In this document: positions 17,614 to 27,805 of the stretch, piece after piece | Position numbering within the stretch: position 1 is the stretch's first letter | How the letters are laid out: every line of letters begins with the position of its first letter | Assembly (NCBI GenBank): GCA_910585635.1 | Contig: CAJUFE010000013.1 | Coordinates: 1 to 64,000 of the forward strand | Direction: 5' to 3' | DNA from: an uncultured Lachnospiraceae bacterium | GTDB taxonomy: Bacteria > Bacillota > Clostridia > Lachnospirales > Lachnospiraceae | Length of the DNA: 64,000 bases | Made by a program: the position numbers and the translations under genes | Notes under the pieces: model-generated | Seen by the model: the letters and a program-made list of their open reading frames with translations, nothing else | The model's database searches: none | What the model was told of the DNA's origin: nothing

Positions 17614-19455
17614 GTGAGGAAAAAACGATATCAGCTTTGGGAGGTGAGATCGATCACGGATATAAAAAACAAAAAGGTCCTGTTCTTTGATCGAGTAGAT
17701 CATTGGCAGGAAGATCAGCCGGTCCTCTTTTTTGCCCTTTTGTATGCGGTATTGTGCTGGATATCTTTGAGTGCGATGGATGTCAGGATGCCTGTTATAG
17801 TGCGCCTTATGGTATGCGCTATTTGTTTTCTAGGAGGGCAAAAAAGAAAAGAGGTAACGAACTATCATAAAAGACATACAACAGATATATCTATGAAAGT
17901 GATATTGTTTTTGGTATATCTACATACTGTGCTCGCTTTCGGCGGTATATATCTGTTGGATCCTATTTCGGAGTTCAAAACATTTCATGGGACAAAGTTT
18001 GAGTTTTTTATCATCACATTATCATGGTGCCGAGTCTTTTCCAGGACCATTATCTGGGCTATAGGTACCTACGCCCCTAAAAAGAGATCCATTGGTCAGT
18101 ATTGGAAGGTTTTTTTGATCTTGTTTATTTTGGGCATCGGCATCAGCTGTATATGGCTATATGCGTTTAATCCTGCGATAACATCTACGGATTCACAGGG
18201 ATTATATATGCAAGCTATGGAAGTGGGGACGCCAGGATTTACGATGCGGGACTGGCAACCGCCGATGTATGTGTTTATCATAGCAGGATTGCAAAAGATC
18301 TGGGATGATATCACCTTTATGGTGATATTACAGATGATCTTTTTCTGGCTGGTCATGGTGGATGCTATCCTATATTTTTATAAGATGGGAGTACCCAAAT
18401 GGATACTCTGGCTGGCCTATCTTTATATGGCATTTGGTTATAGCGATCAGATACAGCTTGTGACATTTTGGAAGGATATACCTTTTGGTACAGCGCTCGT
18501 ATGGTTGACGTTACTTTTGGCCAAGGTGATCGTTGAGCCGGGATCTTACGCTAAAAAGTGGTATTTCTATGTGGGGTTGTCCATCGCGCTCTTTTTTGTG
18601 GCTTTTTTACGACAAAATGGGATCTTGGCAGTAGGGGCATTGATCATCTTACTCCCGTTATTTTTCCGCAACAGAGGATATATCATTGTTTCAGCGTGGA
18701 TGCTTATGACATTGGTTATAGTAAAGGGCCCGATCTACAGAGCGAACAATATCATACCGCAACCTTCATTAAAATATTTTGCAATGACAAATGACCTGTT
18801 GAAATTGTATTTTGAAGGATATGATCTAGATGATGAAACGATAGGATTCTGTGAGAGAGTGGTAGATGCAGAAGCATATAGAGAAAACGTCACGTATAGC
18901 ACATATTGGAATGATTATTTTCATGCTGATCTAAGTGATGTTACAGTATCTGGATTTGTTAGATTATATATCAGAAATCTCATAAAGCATCCGAAAGCGA
19001 TCATACGAGCTTTTTTGGAGAGGACACAGATCATCTGGAGCATTACTAAAAATGATGCAGAGATCACTAGCTGTATACATTATGTGGGAGAGATGAATAC
19101 CATTGGACCAGAGCTTTATCCACATAGGATAAGTAATTTCATGACGGATATATTGACAAATATGGTACTGTTTCTAAAGCAGAACAATACGATCTACATA
19201 TTTTTTTGGCGACCTGGGATCTATAACCTTTTTATTATTTTATCAACGATGGTATTACTTATTAATCTTAAAAAAAGAAATATGGTCGTTTTGCTCCCGG
19301 TCATCCCTATCGTGCTCAATGTATTTGCACTGTTTGTTTCAAGTGGTTGGCCGGATTACAGGTATCACTGGCCGAGTGTATTAGTCAGTTGGATCATTGT
19401 GTCTTATGTACTTTTGTTAAATGAGGAGACAATTTTAAAGACTTTGGAGATTTAA
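17614..19455 (+). CDS. Multi-pass membrane protein, DUF6020/GT-C-like
   Basis: 613 residues with about twelve to fourteen hydrophobic segments. The loop NPAITSTDSQGLYMQAM followed by DWQPPMYVFIIAGLQKIW resembles the first extracytoplasmic loop of GT-C enzymes, where an Asp acts in catalysis. Likely role: transfer of a polyprenyl-phosphate-linked sugar on the outer face of the membrane, perhaps supplied by the neighbouring GT2. The start is GTG 17614 without a strong ribosome site, so the N-terminus is uncertain. Confidence 0.6.
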   Translation: MRKKRYQLWEVRSITDIKNKKVLFFDRVDHWQEDQPVLFFALLYAVLCWISLSAMDVRMPVIVRLMVCAICFLGGQKRKEVTNYHKRHTTDISMKVILFLVYLHTVLAFGGIYLLDPISEFKTFHGTKFEFFIITLSWCRVFSRTIIWAIGTYAPKKRSIGQYWKVFLILFILGIGISCIWLYAFNPAITSTDSQGLYMQAMEVGTPGFTMRDWQPPMYVFIIAGLQKIWDDITFMVILQMIFFWLVMVDAILYFYKMGVPKWILWLAYLYMAFGYSDQIQLVTFWKDIPFGTALVWLTLLLAKVIVEPGSYAKKWYFYVGLSIALFFVAFLRQNGILAVGALIILLPLFFRNRGYIIVSAWMLMTLVIVKGPIYRANNIIPQPSLKYFAMTNDLLKLYFEGYDLDDETIGFCERVVDAEAYRENVTYSTYWNDYFHADLSDVTVSGFVRLYIRNLIKHPKAIIRAFLERTQIIWSITKNDAEITSCIHYVGEMNTIGPELYPHRISNFMTDILTNMVLFLKQNNTIYIFFWRPGIYNLFIILSTMVLLINLKKRNMVVLLPVIPIVLNVFALFVSSGWPDYRYHWPSVLVSWIIVSYVLLLNEETILKTLEI

Positions 19456-19481
19456 ATAACTGATCCTGGAGAATTACTATT

Positions 19482-20894
19482 ATGATCTTTAGCTCAACTT
19501 TGTTTTTGTTTTATTTTTTGCCAATAACAATATTGGGGCATTTGATGCTTCATTTTGAAATGAAAAATCATTGGCTGCTGCTAGTCAGTTTTATTTTTTT
19601 CGGCTGGTCACAACCTAAGTATCTATGGATCATTCTATCAAGTATTCTTATCAATTATATAGCGGGATTGATGATATCATATCAAAAAGGGAAAAGATAT
19701 AGCACTTTTTGGATGATATTGGCTATTGTATGTGATCTGGCATTATTGTTTTATTTTAAATATTTCAACTTCTTTATAGAAACTTATGGTCAGATAGTTG
19801 GCAGAGATATATTGTTTAAAGAAATAGTATTGCCTATTGGAATATCCTTTTTTACCTTCCAAGGATTGTCATATGTTGTTGATGTATACAGGAGGGATGT
19901 AAAAGCTCAAAGGAATATATTAGATTTTGCTTTATATATTGTCCTTTTTCCGCAATTGATAGCAGGACCTATAGTGAGATATAAAGATATTGCAAAGGAA
20001 ATAGAGCATAGATCCATCTCGATAGATGACTTTTCTTTTGGAATAGAGAGATTTATCATTGGGTTAACTAAAAAAGCGATCATAGCGAATACAATGGCGA
20101 CGGTTGCAGATACAATATGGAGTGATTATGGATCGAGTAGTTGTATTGTAGTTTGGATAGGAAGTATTGCATATTCATTACAGATATATTTTGATTTTTG
20201 GGGATATAGTGATATGGCTATAGGACTTGGTAGGATATTGGGCTTTCATTTCCTTCCAAATTTTGACCATCCGTATGTGTCCAAGGATATATCAGAGTTT
20301 TGGAGAAGGTGGCATATATCATTGTCATCCTGGTTCCGTGATTATGTTTATATACCATTGGGTGGAAACAGAAAGAAGGTTTATCTAAACTTAGCTATAG
20401 TGTTTATTTTAACTGGGATCTGGCATGGGGCAGCATGGAATTTTATATTGTGGGGTACACTAAATGGCGTTTTTTGTATAGTAGAACGTTTGATAAGACA
20501 ATATAAAAAGAAAAAAGGATATAAATACCGCTCTCCATTATTTCTTTCTCATATATATACCCTGCTAGTCATCAACTTTGGTTGGGTTTTGTTTAGGGCT
20601 CCGAGTATTACAGATGCGATAAAATATATAAAGATCATGCTTGGCATACACAAAATAACAACACCTGGGTTTACCGTATTTTGGTATCTTGATAGATGGA
20701 CTGTCTCCATAATGATGATAGCGATATTACTTTCTTCAAAGATCCCAAACTATATTAGCGAACAAATGCATGATAAATTATCTGAGAAACTATGGTTTTT
20801 CTTAAAGCATAGTGCATTGTTGATGTTATTACTTCTATCTATGATGAGGATAGTATCAGGAACATATAATCCTTTTATATATTTTCAATTTTAG
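19482..20894 (+). CDS. MBOAT family O-acyltransferase (AlgI-like)
   Basis: 470 residues with about eleven membrane segments. It has the MBOAT hallmarks LPIGISFFTFQGLSYVVDVY, FPQLIAGPIVRY, YFDFWGYSDMAIGLG, FWRRWHISLSSWFRDYVYIP and the conserved His (about residue 315) in TGIWHGAAWN. AlgI-type proteins pass acetyl groups across the membrane for polysaccharide O-acetylation. The next gene supplies the AlgJ/AlgX-like partner, so the pair probably O-acetylates the polymer made by this locus. Confidence 0.92.
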   Translation: MIFSSTLFLFYFLPITILGHLMLHFEMKNHWLLLVSFIFFGWSQPKYLWIILSSILINYIAGLMISYQKGKRYSTFWMILAIVCDLALLFYFKYFNFFIETYGQIVGRDILFKEIVLPIGISFFTFQGLSYVVDVYRRDVKAQRNILDFALYIVLFPQLIAGPIVRYKDIAKEIEHRSISIDDFSFGIERFIIGLTKKAIIANTMATVADTIWSDYGSSSCIVVWIGSIAYSLQIYFDFWGYSDMAIGLGRILGFHFLPNFDHPYVSKDISEFWRRWHISLSSWFRDYVYIPLGGNRKKVYLNLAIVFILTGIWHGAAWNFILWGTLNGVFCIVERLIRQYKKKKGYKYRSPLFLSHIYTLLVINFGWVLFRAPSITDAIKYIKIMLGIHKITTPGFTVFWYLDRWTVSIMMIAILLSSKIPNYISEQMHDKLSEKLWFFLKHSALLMLLLLSMMRIVSGTYNPFIYFQF

Positions 20895-20931
20895 CGATGG
20901 CCTTATTTACATATTGTTTGAGGAATGGTCT

Positions 20932-22077
20932 ATGTCGAATAGAAAGAACCAAATAGCATTTTGTATATTGTTTATGCTGATCATTACAATGCCAATGATA
21001 TTTATGAATATAAAAGATGGGACAGTATCAGAGGCTGAAAAGAGAGTGTTGGAAAAGAAACCTTTGTTCTTTGATGGTGAAGGAAAGATCAATAGAGAGT
21101 ATACATCTGATCTTGAAAAATGGATCAATGATAATGTTGGGTTTAGAAATTTGATGGTGATCTTGAATGCGAGGATCCAATATCATTGTTTTCATGTATT
21201 GTCCAATAACAGTGATATGTATTTAGGACCTAAAGGTGAATTTAATTACGCAACAAAAGCGATACTTGAAGATTATCAGCATTTTAATCTATATCCGGAT
21301 AAATATAATGAATGGAACGCAAAAAGTTTGCAGACAATAAGTGATCATGTTGAAGGATCAGGTGCCCAGTTTTATTACTTTCAATGCTGGGATAAACATT
21401 CAGTATATCCAGAATATTTTCCAAGGACAGTAATACAATATGGGAAATATTCTAAAACAGATCATTTGATCGAAACCATCAAAAATAAATCATCGGTTAA
21501 TGTTATTTCGGTTAAGGATACATTGATCGATAGTAAAAATGATCATCAGGTTTATAGTAAATGGGGAGATCCAACACATTGGACACAAAGAGGAGCATAT
21601 ATAGCATATAAAGAATTGATGAATGTGCTTAATTCTAATAATGATAATAGGTTTCGTGTTCTTGAAGAGGATGCGTACGATATTATCTTAACAGACCAAG
21701 GAAGTAATATATTTGGAGGTATCCATAAGATCGATATGCTTGAAAATTTTGTGTTGATCGATCAACAAGCGGATCTGTCCAATGACAAGTTAACATTGTA
21801 TTCGGATGATCAGAGGCATAAGTATTATGTTAATGAAAACGTAGATAATGATACAAGGATCTTGATCATTGGAGATAGTTATTTCGATGGATATATTATT
21901 GATGATATTGCTGAGAGTTTTAATGAAACTATCATGCTTTGGAATGAGTATACAAGATATATTAGTGATATAGTCGAAGTCTATCAACCGGATATTGTGA
22001 TACTAGAAGCTGCAGAAAGAGTGGATATATCAAATGAAATAATTGCTGGGGCGGAGATCATCGATAATAAAAATTGA
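20932..22077 (+). CDS. AlgJ/DHHW-type SGNH-like O-acetyltransferase partner
   Basis: 381 residues. One N-terminal membrane anchor (about residues 7-27) precedes an extracytoplasmic domain with GDPTHWTQRGAYIAY (DHHW-like His motif) and a late IIGDSYFD block that supplies the SGNH-type Ser and Asp. The family receives acetyl groups from MBOAT proteins and puts them on the glycan. I chose ATG 20932 because GAGGA lies 7 bases upstream; the frame is open to a TTG at 20914. This gene is the last AT-rich one of the block. Confidence 0.82.
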   Translation: MSNRKNQIAFCILFMLIITMPMIFMNIKDGTVSEAEKRVLEKKPLFFDGEGKINREYTSDLEKWINDNVGFRNLMVILNARIQYHCFHVLSNNSDMYLGPKGEFNYATKAILEDYQHFNLYPDKYNEWNAKSLQTISDHVEGSGAQFYYFQCWDKHSVYPEYFPRTVIQYGKYSKTDHLIETIKNKSSVNVISVKDTLIDSKNDHQVYSKWGDPTHWTQRGAYIAYKELMNVLNSNNDNRFRVLEEDAYDIILTDQGSNIFGGIHKIDMLENFVLIDQQADLSNDKLTLYSDDQRHKYYVNENVDNDTRILIIGDSYFDGYIIDDIAESFNETIMLWNEYTRYISDIVEVYQPDIVILEAAERVDISNEIIAGAEIIDNKN

Positions 22078-22101
22078 TAAGATACACGAGGAGCTGATGC
22101 C

Positions 22102-23232
22102 ATGGAGCGATATGATAAGATCATCATAGGTGCAGGACTATACGGACTATATTCTGCTCTTTTCTGTGGTCGGAGAAGGCAAAAGATCCTAGTGCTGGAA
22201 TGCGATCCAGCACCCTTTCGTCGTGCTACCTATATCAACCAAGCCCGTGTCCACCAGGGTTATCACTATCCCAGGTCTCTTGCCACCGCGATGCGGTCAG
22301 CGGAGTATTTTGAGCGGTTCAACAAGGACTATGCCTTCTGTATAAACCAGGGGTTTGACCAGGTGTACGCCACATCTAGCCGGTATTCCTGGACGGATGG
22401 GGAGCAGTTCAAACGGTTCTGTAGAGCAGCGGGTATCCCCTGTGAGGAGCTGCACCCGGGGCGGTTTTTCAAGGACCGCATGTGCGATGGGGCGTTCCTG
22501 ACCAGGGAGTACACCTATGATGCCATGATCCTAAAGGACTATCTCTTAGCAGAGTTGGAGGCCCTGGACCATGTGTCGATCCGATATGGCATCACCATAG
22601 AGCGTATCGAAAAGCTACAGGATGCATACGCGGTCCGCTTGGATGATGGCAAGGGGTATGGGACAGGCTTCCTCCTGAACGCGACCTATGCAGGGACCGA
22701 CCAGATCTTAGAGATGGCTGGGTTTGAGAAGTTCAGGATCAAATATGAGCTATGTGAGATCATCCTCTGTGAGCCGGATGAACGTTTGAGGCCCTATGGG
22801 TTCACGGTCATGGACGGCCCCTTCTTCTCGATCATGCCCTTTGGGAAGACAGGGCTGCACTCGCTCACATCGGTGACCTTCACGCCCCATACCACAAGTT
22901 ATGAGGATGTACCGACGTTCCCCTGCCAGGAGGAGAGTGGAGGATATTGTTCGCCCCTACGGCTGGGGAACTGTAACGATTGTCCGGCAAAGCCGGGGAC
23001 AGCTTTCCCCTATATGGCGGGCCTGGCGAGGCGGTATCTGAAGGATGGGTTCGGGTTCGCTTATAAGGGGTCCCTGTTCTCGATGAAGCCGATCCTGATG
23101 CGCTCGGAGATCGATGATTCCAGGCCCACGGTGGTCAGGACATACTCACGGGACCCTACGTTCGTCAGTGTCCTCTCCGGGAAGATAAACACGGTCTATG
23201 ACCTTGATGAGGTGCTCAGTGATGAGGGATAG
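22102..23232 (+). CDS. FAD-dependent oxidoreductase (DAO type)
   Basis: 376 residues. The N-terminal dinucleotide motif IIGAGLYGLYSAL and a mid-protein LLNATYAGTDQIL strand fit the DAO/glycine-oxidase fold. A Cys-rich loop (YCSPLRLGNCNDCPA, about residues 274-288) is unusual and could bind metal. Substrate unknown; relatives occur in polysaccharide loci. The base composition turns clearly GC-rich at this gene, marking the junction with the AT-rich block. Its 3' end overlaps the next gene by 11 bases. Confidence 0.7.
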   Translation: MERYDKIIIGAGLYGLYSALFCGRRRQKILVLECDPAPFRRATYINQARVHQGYHYPRSLATAMRSAEYFERFNKDYAFCINQGFDQVYATSSRYSWTDGEQFKRFCRAAGIPCEELHPGRFFKDRMCDGAFLTREYTYDAMILKDYLLAELEALDHVSIRYGITIERIEKLQDAYAVRLDDGKGYGTGFLLNATYAGTDQILEMAGFEKFRIKYELCEIILCEPDERLRPYGFTVMDGPFFSIMPFGKTGLHSLTSVTFTPHTTSYEDVPTFPCQEESGGYCSPLRLGNCNDCPAKPGTAFPYMAGLARRYLKDGFGFAYKGSLFSMKPILMRSEIDDSRPTVVRTYSRDPTFVSVLSGKINTVYDLDEVLSDEG

Positions 23233-24160
23233 AGAGAAAGGTTTTGTATCAGCGGTCATCTATGTACATAACGCTGCGGATCGGGTAGGAGGGTTCCTGG
23301 AGATGGTCATCCGGGTCCTTGAAGAAAATTTCGAACACTCAGAGATCATCTGTGTGGACGACCGCTCGGAGGATGGCAGCCTGCAGGCGGTCAAGGAGGC
23401 CAGTGCCGCTGCAAGGACCACCAGCATATCGGTGCTGGGCATGAGCCACTTCCATGGGCGGGAGCGGGCGATGGGGGCGGGCGTGGATCTGTCCATCGGG
23501 GACCTGGTGTTCGAGTTCGACGATACTGTATCAGATCTCAGGGAGGATGTGGTCATGCAGGTCTATGACCGGGCTATGGAAGGGTATGATATCGTCAGCG
23601 CGTCCCCTGACAGGGAGGAGAGGCTCTCTTCCCGGTTGTTCTACCAGGTGTTCGACCGTTTTGCGGACCTGCCATATGGGATGGGGACGGAGAGCTTCCG
23701 CCTCCTGAGCCGCAGGGCCATCAACCGGGTGGGGTCCATGAACCGGACCGTGCCTTATCGGAAGGTGGCCTATGCGGAGAGTGGGCTCAGGATGGATAAC
23801 ATCCACTATGTCCCTGCTGTAGGGGTGGGGCAAGAGCGGGATAAAGGGGAGGAGGGCTATCGGATCGGCCTGGCGGTGGATGCCCTGCTCCTGTTCACCG
23901 GGGTGGGGTATAAGTTCTCCATCGCTATGACCTTCGCCATGATGCTGATGTCCCTGTCCATGACCTTGTATTCCATCGTGGTCTATGCCACATCCCATCC
24001 CATAGCGGGATGGACCACCACGATCCTGTTCCTCTCGGTGGCGTTCTTCGGGCTGTTCGGGATCTCGACGATCATCATCAAGTACCTGCAGCTCCTACTG
24101 GAGCTGGTGGCCAAGAGGAAGCCGTACAGCTTTGAGAGCATAGAGAAGCTGACGAGATGA
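23222..24160 (+). CDS. GT2 family glycosyltransferase with C-terminal membrane segments
   Basis: About 312 residues. A GT2 domain (SAVIYVHNAADRV, CVDDRSEDGS) is followed by two hydrophobic helices near residues 225-285, the GtrB/DPM1 arrangement. The usual DxD region reads FEFDDTVSDL, so the metal-binding motif is atypical. ATG 23222 lies within the end of the preceding gene, with GAGGTG 8 bases upstream. Its stop overlaps the next start (ATGA type). It probably charges a polyprenyl phosphate for the GT-C enzyme encoded next. Confidence 0.72.
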   Translation: MRDREKGFVSAVIYVHNAADRVGGFLEMVIRVLEENFEHSEIICVDDRSEDGSLQAVKEASAAARTTSISVLGMSHFHGRERAMGAGVDLSIGDLVFEFDDTVSDLREDVVMQVYDRAMEGYDIVSASPDREERLSSRLFYQVFDRFADLPYGMGTESFRLLSRRAINRVGSMNRTVPYRKVAYAESGLRMDNIHYVPAVGVGQERDKGEEGYRIGLAVDALLLFTGVGYKFSIAMTFAMMLMSLSMTLYSIVVYATSHPIAGWTTTILFLSVAFFGLFGISTIIIKYLQLLLELVAKRKPYSFESIEKLTR

Positions 24161-26022
24161 GAGGGGGACAAGAGATGGCGCTGTTATGTATGCTCTTCCC
24201 GGCTGCGGTGTTCTGCCATGTAAGGAACCGTCTATCAGGGATCCGGTATGAGTGGTCGGTGGATGGGGTGCTGGGGCTGCTGTTCGAGTATCTATGTGGG
24301 AACGCGCTGATCAACACGATCGTGATCGTATCGCGGATGGTCATCTCACATGCGGCAGGGGATATATATAAAGCCTTGAACGAGTATAGCGATCTTGCGG
24401 TGAAATATCTTCTGGTGGCAGTGCTGTTAGCGTGTGTCTTGCCATATGTAGAGATATCGTTATCTAAGCTGTCCAGAGATTGGGCGTTCGACTTTCATCT
24501 CGATATAGGGACATCCCATGCCAGACTGAGCGATAAGGCAAAGGCCTGTATCGTTTGGAGCTATGGGGTGGTCATGGCCCTCCATCATCTGATAAGGTTG
24601 TTCGATGATTGTTTTTGGGGAGATGAAGGTATCGTTGTACAAGCAGCCAGGATGTCGTGGGGAGCTATGTTGAACTATGTAGCTGTAAATGGGCATTCAC
24701 CTTTTCATTATGCTTTTGCATGGATATGTGTGAATGTGTTCGGGGAGTCTGGCTTTATCTATCATCTGTCTGCCACACTGCCGTACTTTATCACAGTGGT
24801 CTTCACCGTTACATCGGTGAGACGATGGTTTGGAAACAAAGCCTCTGTGGTATTGGTGACATTGTCCACGCTTTTGGGGTCGGCTGTGACCTATAACCTT
24901 GAGATCCGGATGTATGCTTGGAGCCAGATGTTCCTTTTTGCTACATATCTGATGCTGTATGGATCTTATAAGACCAAAAAGGATATTTACCTCGTGCTGA
25001 TGTCGATCAGTTCATTGGGTGCGGTATATTCCCATTATTTTGCTCTGGCGAGTATAGGCTTGCTATATCTGGTCTTACTGGTCTATATCGCTAAGATCAG
25101 ATATCGCGATATATGGAAGGTCCTCCTATCAGGTGGAACTGTAGCGGCCTTGCTGTTGCCTTGGTTGATCTTTGCAAAAAAGACAAGTGGTATGGTGATA
25201 TCAAATTACCGTCTAAGTGCTGTTAGTTGGCAGGATTGTATTGGAGCTATCTTCCATTCAGAGTATTCTACGTTTTTGTTGACATTATTTTTCGTGACAT
25301 TATCGGTCCGAGTAGTGTATGACCTTGGCTTGATAAAGATAAAAGTGAGTAGAGATGATAAGAAGGTATTGGACTTAAGGATAAAGTTGAGAGATATACA
25401 GTTGGATACAGAATGGGTATGGATCATAAGTGGATCGATCGCGGTGTTTGGGACGATAGCTATATCCGAAATGATCTCAGTGTTAGTATATCCGATCATC
25501 GTCTTACGTTATCTATATCCTTCCTTTATCATGATCTGGCTCCTATTTGCGATCGATATCTCTAAGTGTAAGTTGGGGCGGCTGTGGACAGTATTGCTGG
25601 TCATCTTTATCTTTATGACGTGTTATCCCACATATCTAGATACGATAAAGAACGAACGTGAAAATGATAGGAGATTAAAGTCAACTTTGGCTGCAACGAC
25701 ATCGGAGATGGACGGGAACGATCTCATTTATACAAACATACTCCATTTTGATTGGACTGTGGCGGATGTTTATTATCCAGAGATCCAGCATGAACTGTTT
25801 GGATGTGCAAAATGGTGGGGGACTGTCGAGATCCCTGCGTTAGATAGGGATATGGATCATTGGCTATTTTTGGGTGCGCCAGTATCAGAGGAGGTGACCA
25901 GCCATCTGGGAGATATGGGATATGGACTAGAGCTAGTCGTTGACTGCGGATATATAGGGACTGGGGATGTATGGATCTATAAAGTGGTCCCTGAAGTTGA
26001 AGATGAAGGGGGCAGGCTATGA
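24157..26022 (+). CDS. GT39/GT-C-like membrane glycosyltransferase
   Basis: 621 residues with about twelve membrane segments. DDCFWGDEGIVVQAARMSWG followed by GHSPFHYAFAWICVNVFGESGF reproduces the first lumenal loop of GT39-type enzymes with its acidic pair. It likely transfers a sugar from a polyprenyl-phosphate donor outside the membrane. It is coupled by overlap to the GT2 upstream and to the SDR downstream. The central part (about 24.6-25.7 kb) looks more AT-rich than either end, suggesting a mosaic origin. Confidence 0.7.
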   Translation: MRGGQEMALLCMLFPAAVFCHVRNRLSGIRYEWSVDGVLGLLFEYLCGNALINTIVIVSRMVISHAAGDIYKALNEYSDLAVKYLLVAVLLACVLPYVEISLSKLSRDWAFDFHLDIGTSHARLSDKAKACIVWSYGVVMALHHLIRLFDDCFWGDEGIVVQAARMSWGAMLNYVAVNGHSPFHYAFAWICVNVFGESGFIYHLSATLPYFITVVFTVTSVRRWFGNKASVVLVTLSTLLGSAVTYNLEIRMYAWSQMFLFATYLMLYGSYKTKKDIYLVLMSISSLGAVYSHYFALASIGLLYLVLLVYIAKIRYRDIWKVLLSGGTVAALLLPWLIFAKKTSGMVISNYRLSAVSWQDCIGAIFHSEYSTFLLTLFFVTLSVRVVYDLGLIKIKVSRDDKKVLDLRIKLRDIQLDTEWVWIISGSIAVFGTIAISEMISVLVYPIIVLRYLYPSFIMIWLLFAIDISKCKLGRLWTVLLVIFIFMTCYPTYLDTIKNERENDRRLKSTLAATTSEMDGNDLIYTNILHFDWTVADVYYPEIQHELFGCAKWWGTVEIPALDRDMDHWLFLGAPVSEEVTSHLGDMGYGLELVVDCGYIGTGDVWIYKVVPEVEDEGGRL

Positions 26023-27017
26023 CCGCATTAGTAGGCTATACAGGTTTTGTAGGGAGCAATATCTACGCCGCCGCTGATAGACAGATACAGGCAGTATATA
26101 ACTCAAAAAATATAGAGGGAGCTTATGGGACAAGACCGGAGCTGTTGATCTATGCCGGACTGAGGGCAGAAAAATATCTGGCGGACTATGCGCCGGAGGA
26201 GGATATGGACCGCATCCGTCAGGCGGAGGAGAACATCGAGAGGATAGCCCCTGAGGAGCTGGTCCTCATCTCCACGATCGATGTGTTCAAGACGCCAAAG
26301 GATGTGGATGAACACTCCCCGATCCACACGGATGGTCTCCATGCCTATGGCTATGACCGGTACCAGCTGGAGCTCTGGGTCCGGGAGCGATATCCGGACG
26401 CGCTGATCATCCGCCTCCCGGCCCTGTTCGGGAAGGGGATAAAAAAGAACTTCATCTATGACCTCATCCATGTGACCCCTTCGATGCTGAGAGCGGAGAA
26501 GTTCGAGGAGCTGGCAGCGAGGGATAGAGGTCTAGAGCGATACTATAAGCTCCAGGATAACGGGTTCTATAAGGTGGATGTAGCGGATGCGGATAGGAGG
26601 GCATTGAGAGAGCGGTTCCGGCGGCTGGGCTTCTCCGCCCTCAACTTCACGGACAGCAGGAGCGTGTACCAGTTCTACAACCTGGCCCACCTATGGCGGG
26701 ATATACAGACTGCACTGGGCGCGGGGATCACCCTGTGGCATCCGGCTACAGAGCCAGTATCGGCGGGGGAGGTCTATACATATCTGACGGGAGGGACGTT
26801 CGTCAATATGCTCAGCGGGTCCCCGGCAGACTATGGGTACAGGACGGTACATGCAGAGCTCTTTGGTGGGAGCGATGGCTATATCGCGGATAGGGCCACG
26901 GTATTGGCAGAGATAGAGGGTTTTGTGAGAGGATATACAGAGGATAAGGATATCGGCGATAGCAGTGACATCGGCAGACTGTGGGCCAGGGAGCCAGATG
27001 GGATGGTGAACAGATGA
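26019..27017 (+). CDS. SDR-type NAD(P)-dependent epimerase/dehydratase-like protein
   Basis: 332 residues. The Rossmann motif GYTGFVGS is at the extreme N-terminus, followed by a VLISTIDVF strand. The catalytic YxxxK position reads YGYDR, so the Lys is Arg, and no classic Thr/Ser-Tyr pair is clear. It may be a divergent sugar-nucleotide reductase or epimerase. It is translationally coupled on both sides, so it belongs to the 22.1-28.6 kb cassette. Confidence 0.65.
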   Translation: MTALVGYTGFVGSNIYAAADRQIQAVYNSKNIEGAYGTRPELLIYAGLRAEKYLADYAPEEDMDRIRQAEENIERIAPEELVLISTIDVFKTPKDVDEHSPIHTDGLHAYGYDRYQLELWVRERYPDALIIRLPALFGKGIKKNFIYDLIHVTPSMLRAEKFEELAARDRGLERYYKLQDNGFYKVDVADADRRALRERFRRLGFSALNFTDSRSVYQFYNLAHLWRDIQTALGAGITLWHPATEPVSAGEVYTYLTGGTFVNMLSGSPADYGYRTVHAELFGGSDGYIADRATVLAEIEGFVRGYTEDKDIGDSSDIGRLWAREPDGMVNR

Positions 27018-27805
27018 GCAAGCTGGCGATATCAAACATCGCCTGGCCAGAGCATCTGGACGGGCAGGTCTATGGGCTGATGGAGAGGTATGGCTTTGAA
27101 GGGCTGGAGGTCGCCCCGACCCGGGTGTTCCCAGAGGCCCCATATGACCGGTTGGTAGAGGCTGCCGCATGGGCTGCGGGGCTGAAGGAGCAGCATGGTC
27201 TCATCATCCCATCCATACAGTCCATATGGTATGGCAGGCAGGAAGCGCTCTTTGGTACAGAGGAGGAACGGGGCATCCTGCTGGACCATACAAAAAAGGC
27301 GATAGACTTTGCGGCGGCCATAGGCTGCAGGAACCTGGTGTTCGGCTGCCCGAAGAACCGTAGGCTCTGTGATGGGGCCGACCTGGAGGTGGGTATCCGG
27401 TTCTTCAGGACGATCGGGGACTATGCCTGTTCCAAAGGGATCGTGGTCGGGATGGAGGCGAACCCGTCGATCTACGGTACGGACTATATAAACGATACAG
27501 AGGCAGCCTTCCGGTTGATCGGGCAGGTGGGATCGGAAGGGTTCAGGCTGGACCTGGATACCGGGACCATGATCCAGAATGGGGAGGAGGCCGCTATGCT
27601 GGAGGGCAGAGTGCGTCATATCAGCCATGTCCACATCAGCGAGCCGTGGCTAAAACCGATCCAGGAGAGGGAGCTGCACAGGGAGCTGGAACGGCTGTTG
27701 GATGCGGAAGGGTATCATGGCTATGTATCCATCGAGATGGGCAGGAGCGATGATATCCGGATGATCGAGGATGTGCTCCGGTATGTCAGGGAGGTGTTCG
27801 CTTGA
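27014..27805 (+). CDS. Sugar phosphate isomerase/epimerase-like TIM barrel
   Basis: 263 residues. AISNIAWPE at the start, FGFEGLEVAP-like strands, NLVFGCPKNR, VGMEANPS with a metal-ligand Glu, LDLDTGTM, HVHISEP and VSIEMGR follow the order of the xylose isomerase-like/AP endonuclease 2 fold, with Glu-Asp-His-Glu metal ligands. Substrate unknown. The start at 27014 sits inside the upstream stop region, and the longer frame to 26981 is rejected. Confidence 0.75.
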   Translation: MSKLAISNIAWPEHLDGQVYGLMERYGFEGLEVAPTRVFPEAPYDRLVEAAAWAAGLKEQHGLIIPSIQSIWYGRQEALFGTEEERGILLDHTKKAIDFAAAIGCRNLVFGCPKNRRLCDGADLEVGIRFFRTIGDYACSKGIVVGMEANPSIYGTDYINDTEAAFRLIGQVGSEGFRLDLDTGTMIQNGEEAAMLEGRVRHISHVHISEPWLKPIQERELHRELERLLDAEGYHGYVSIEMGRSDDIRMIEDVLRYVREVFA

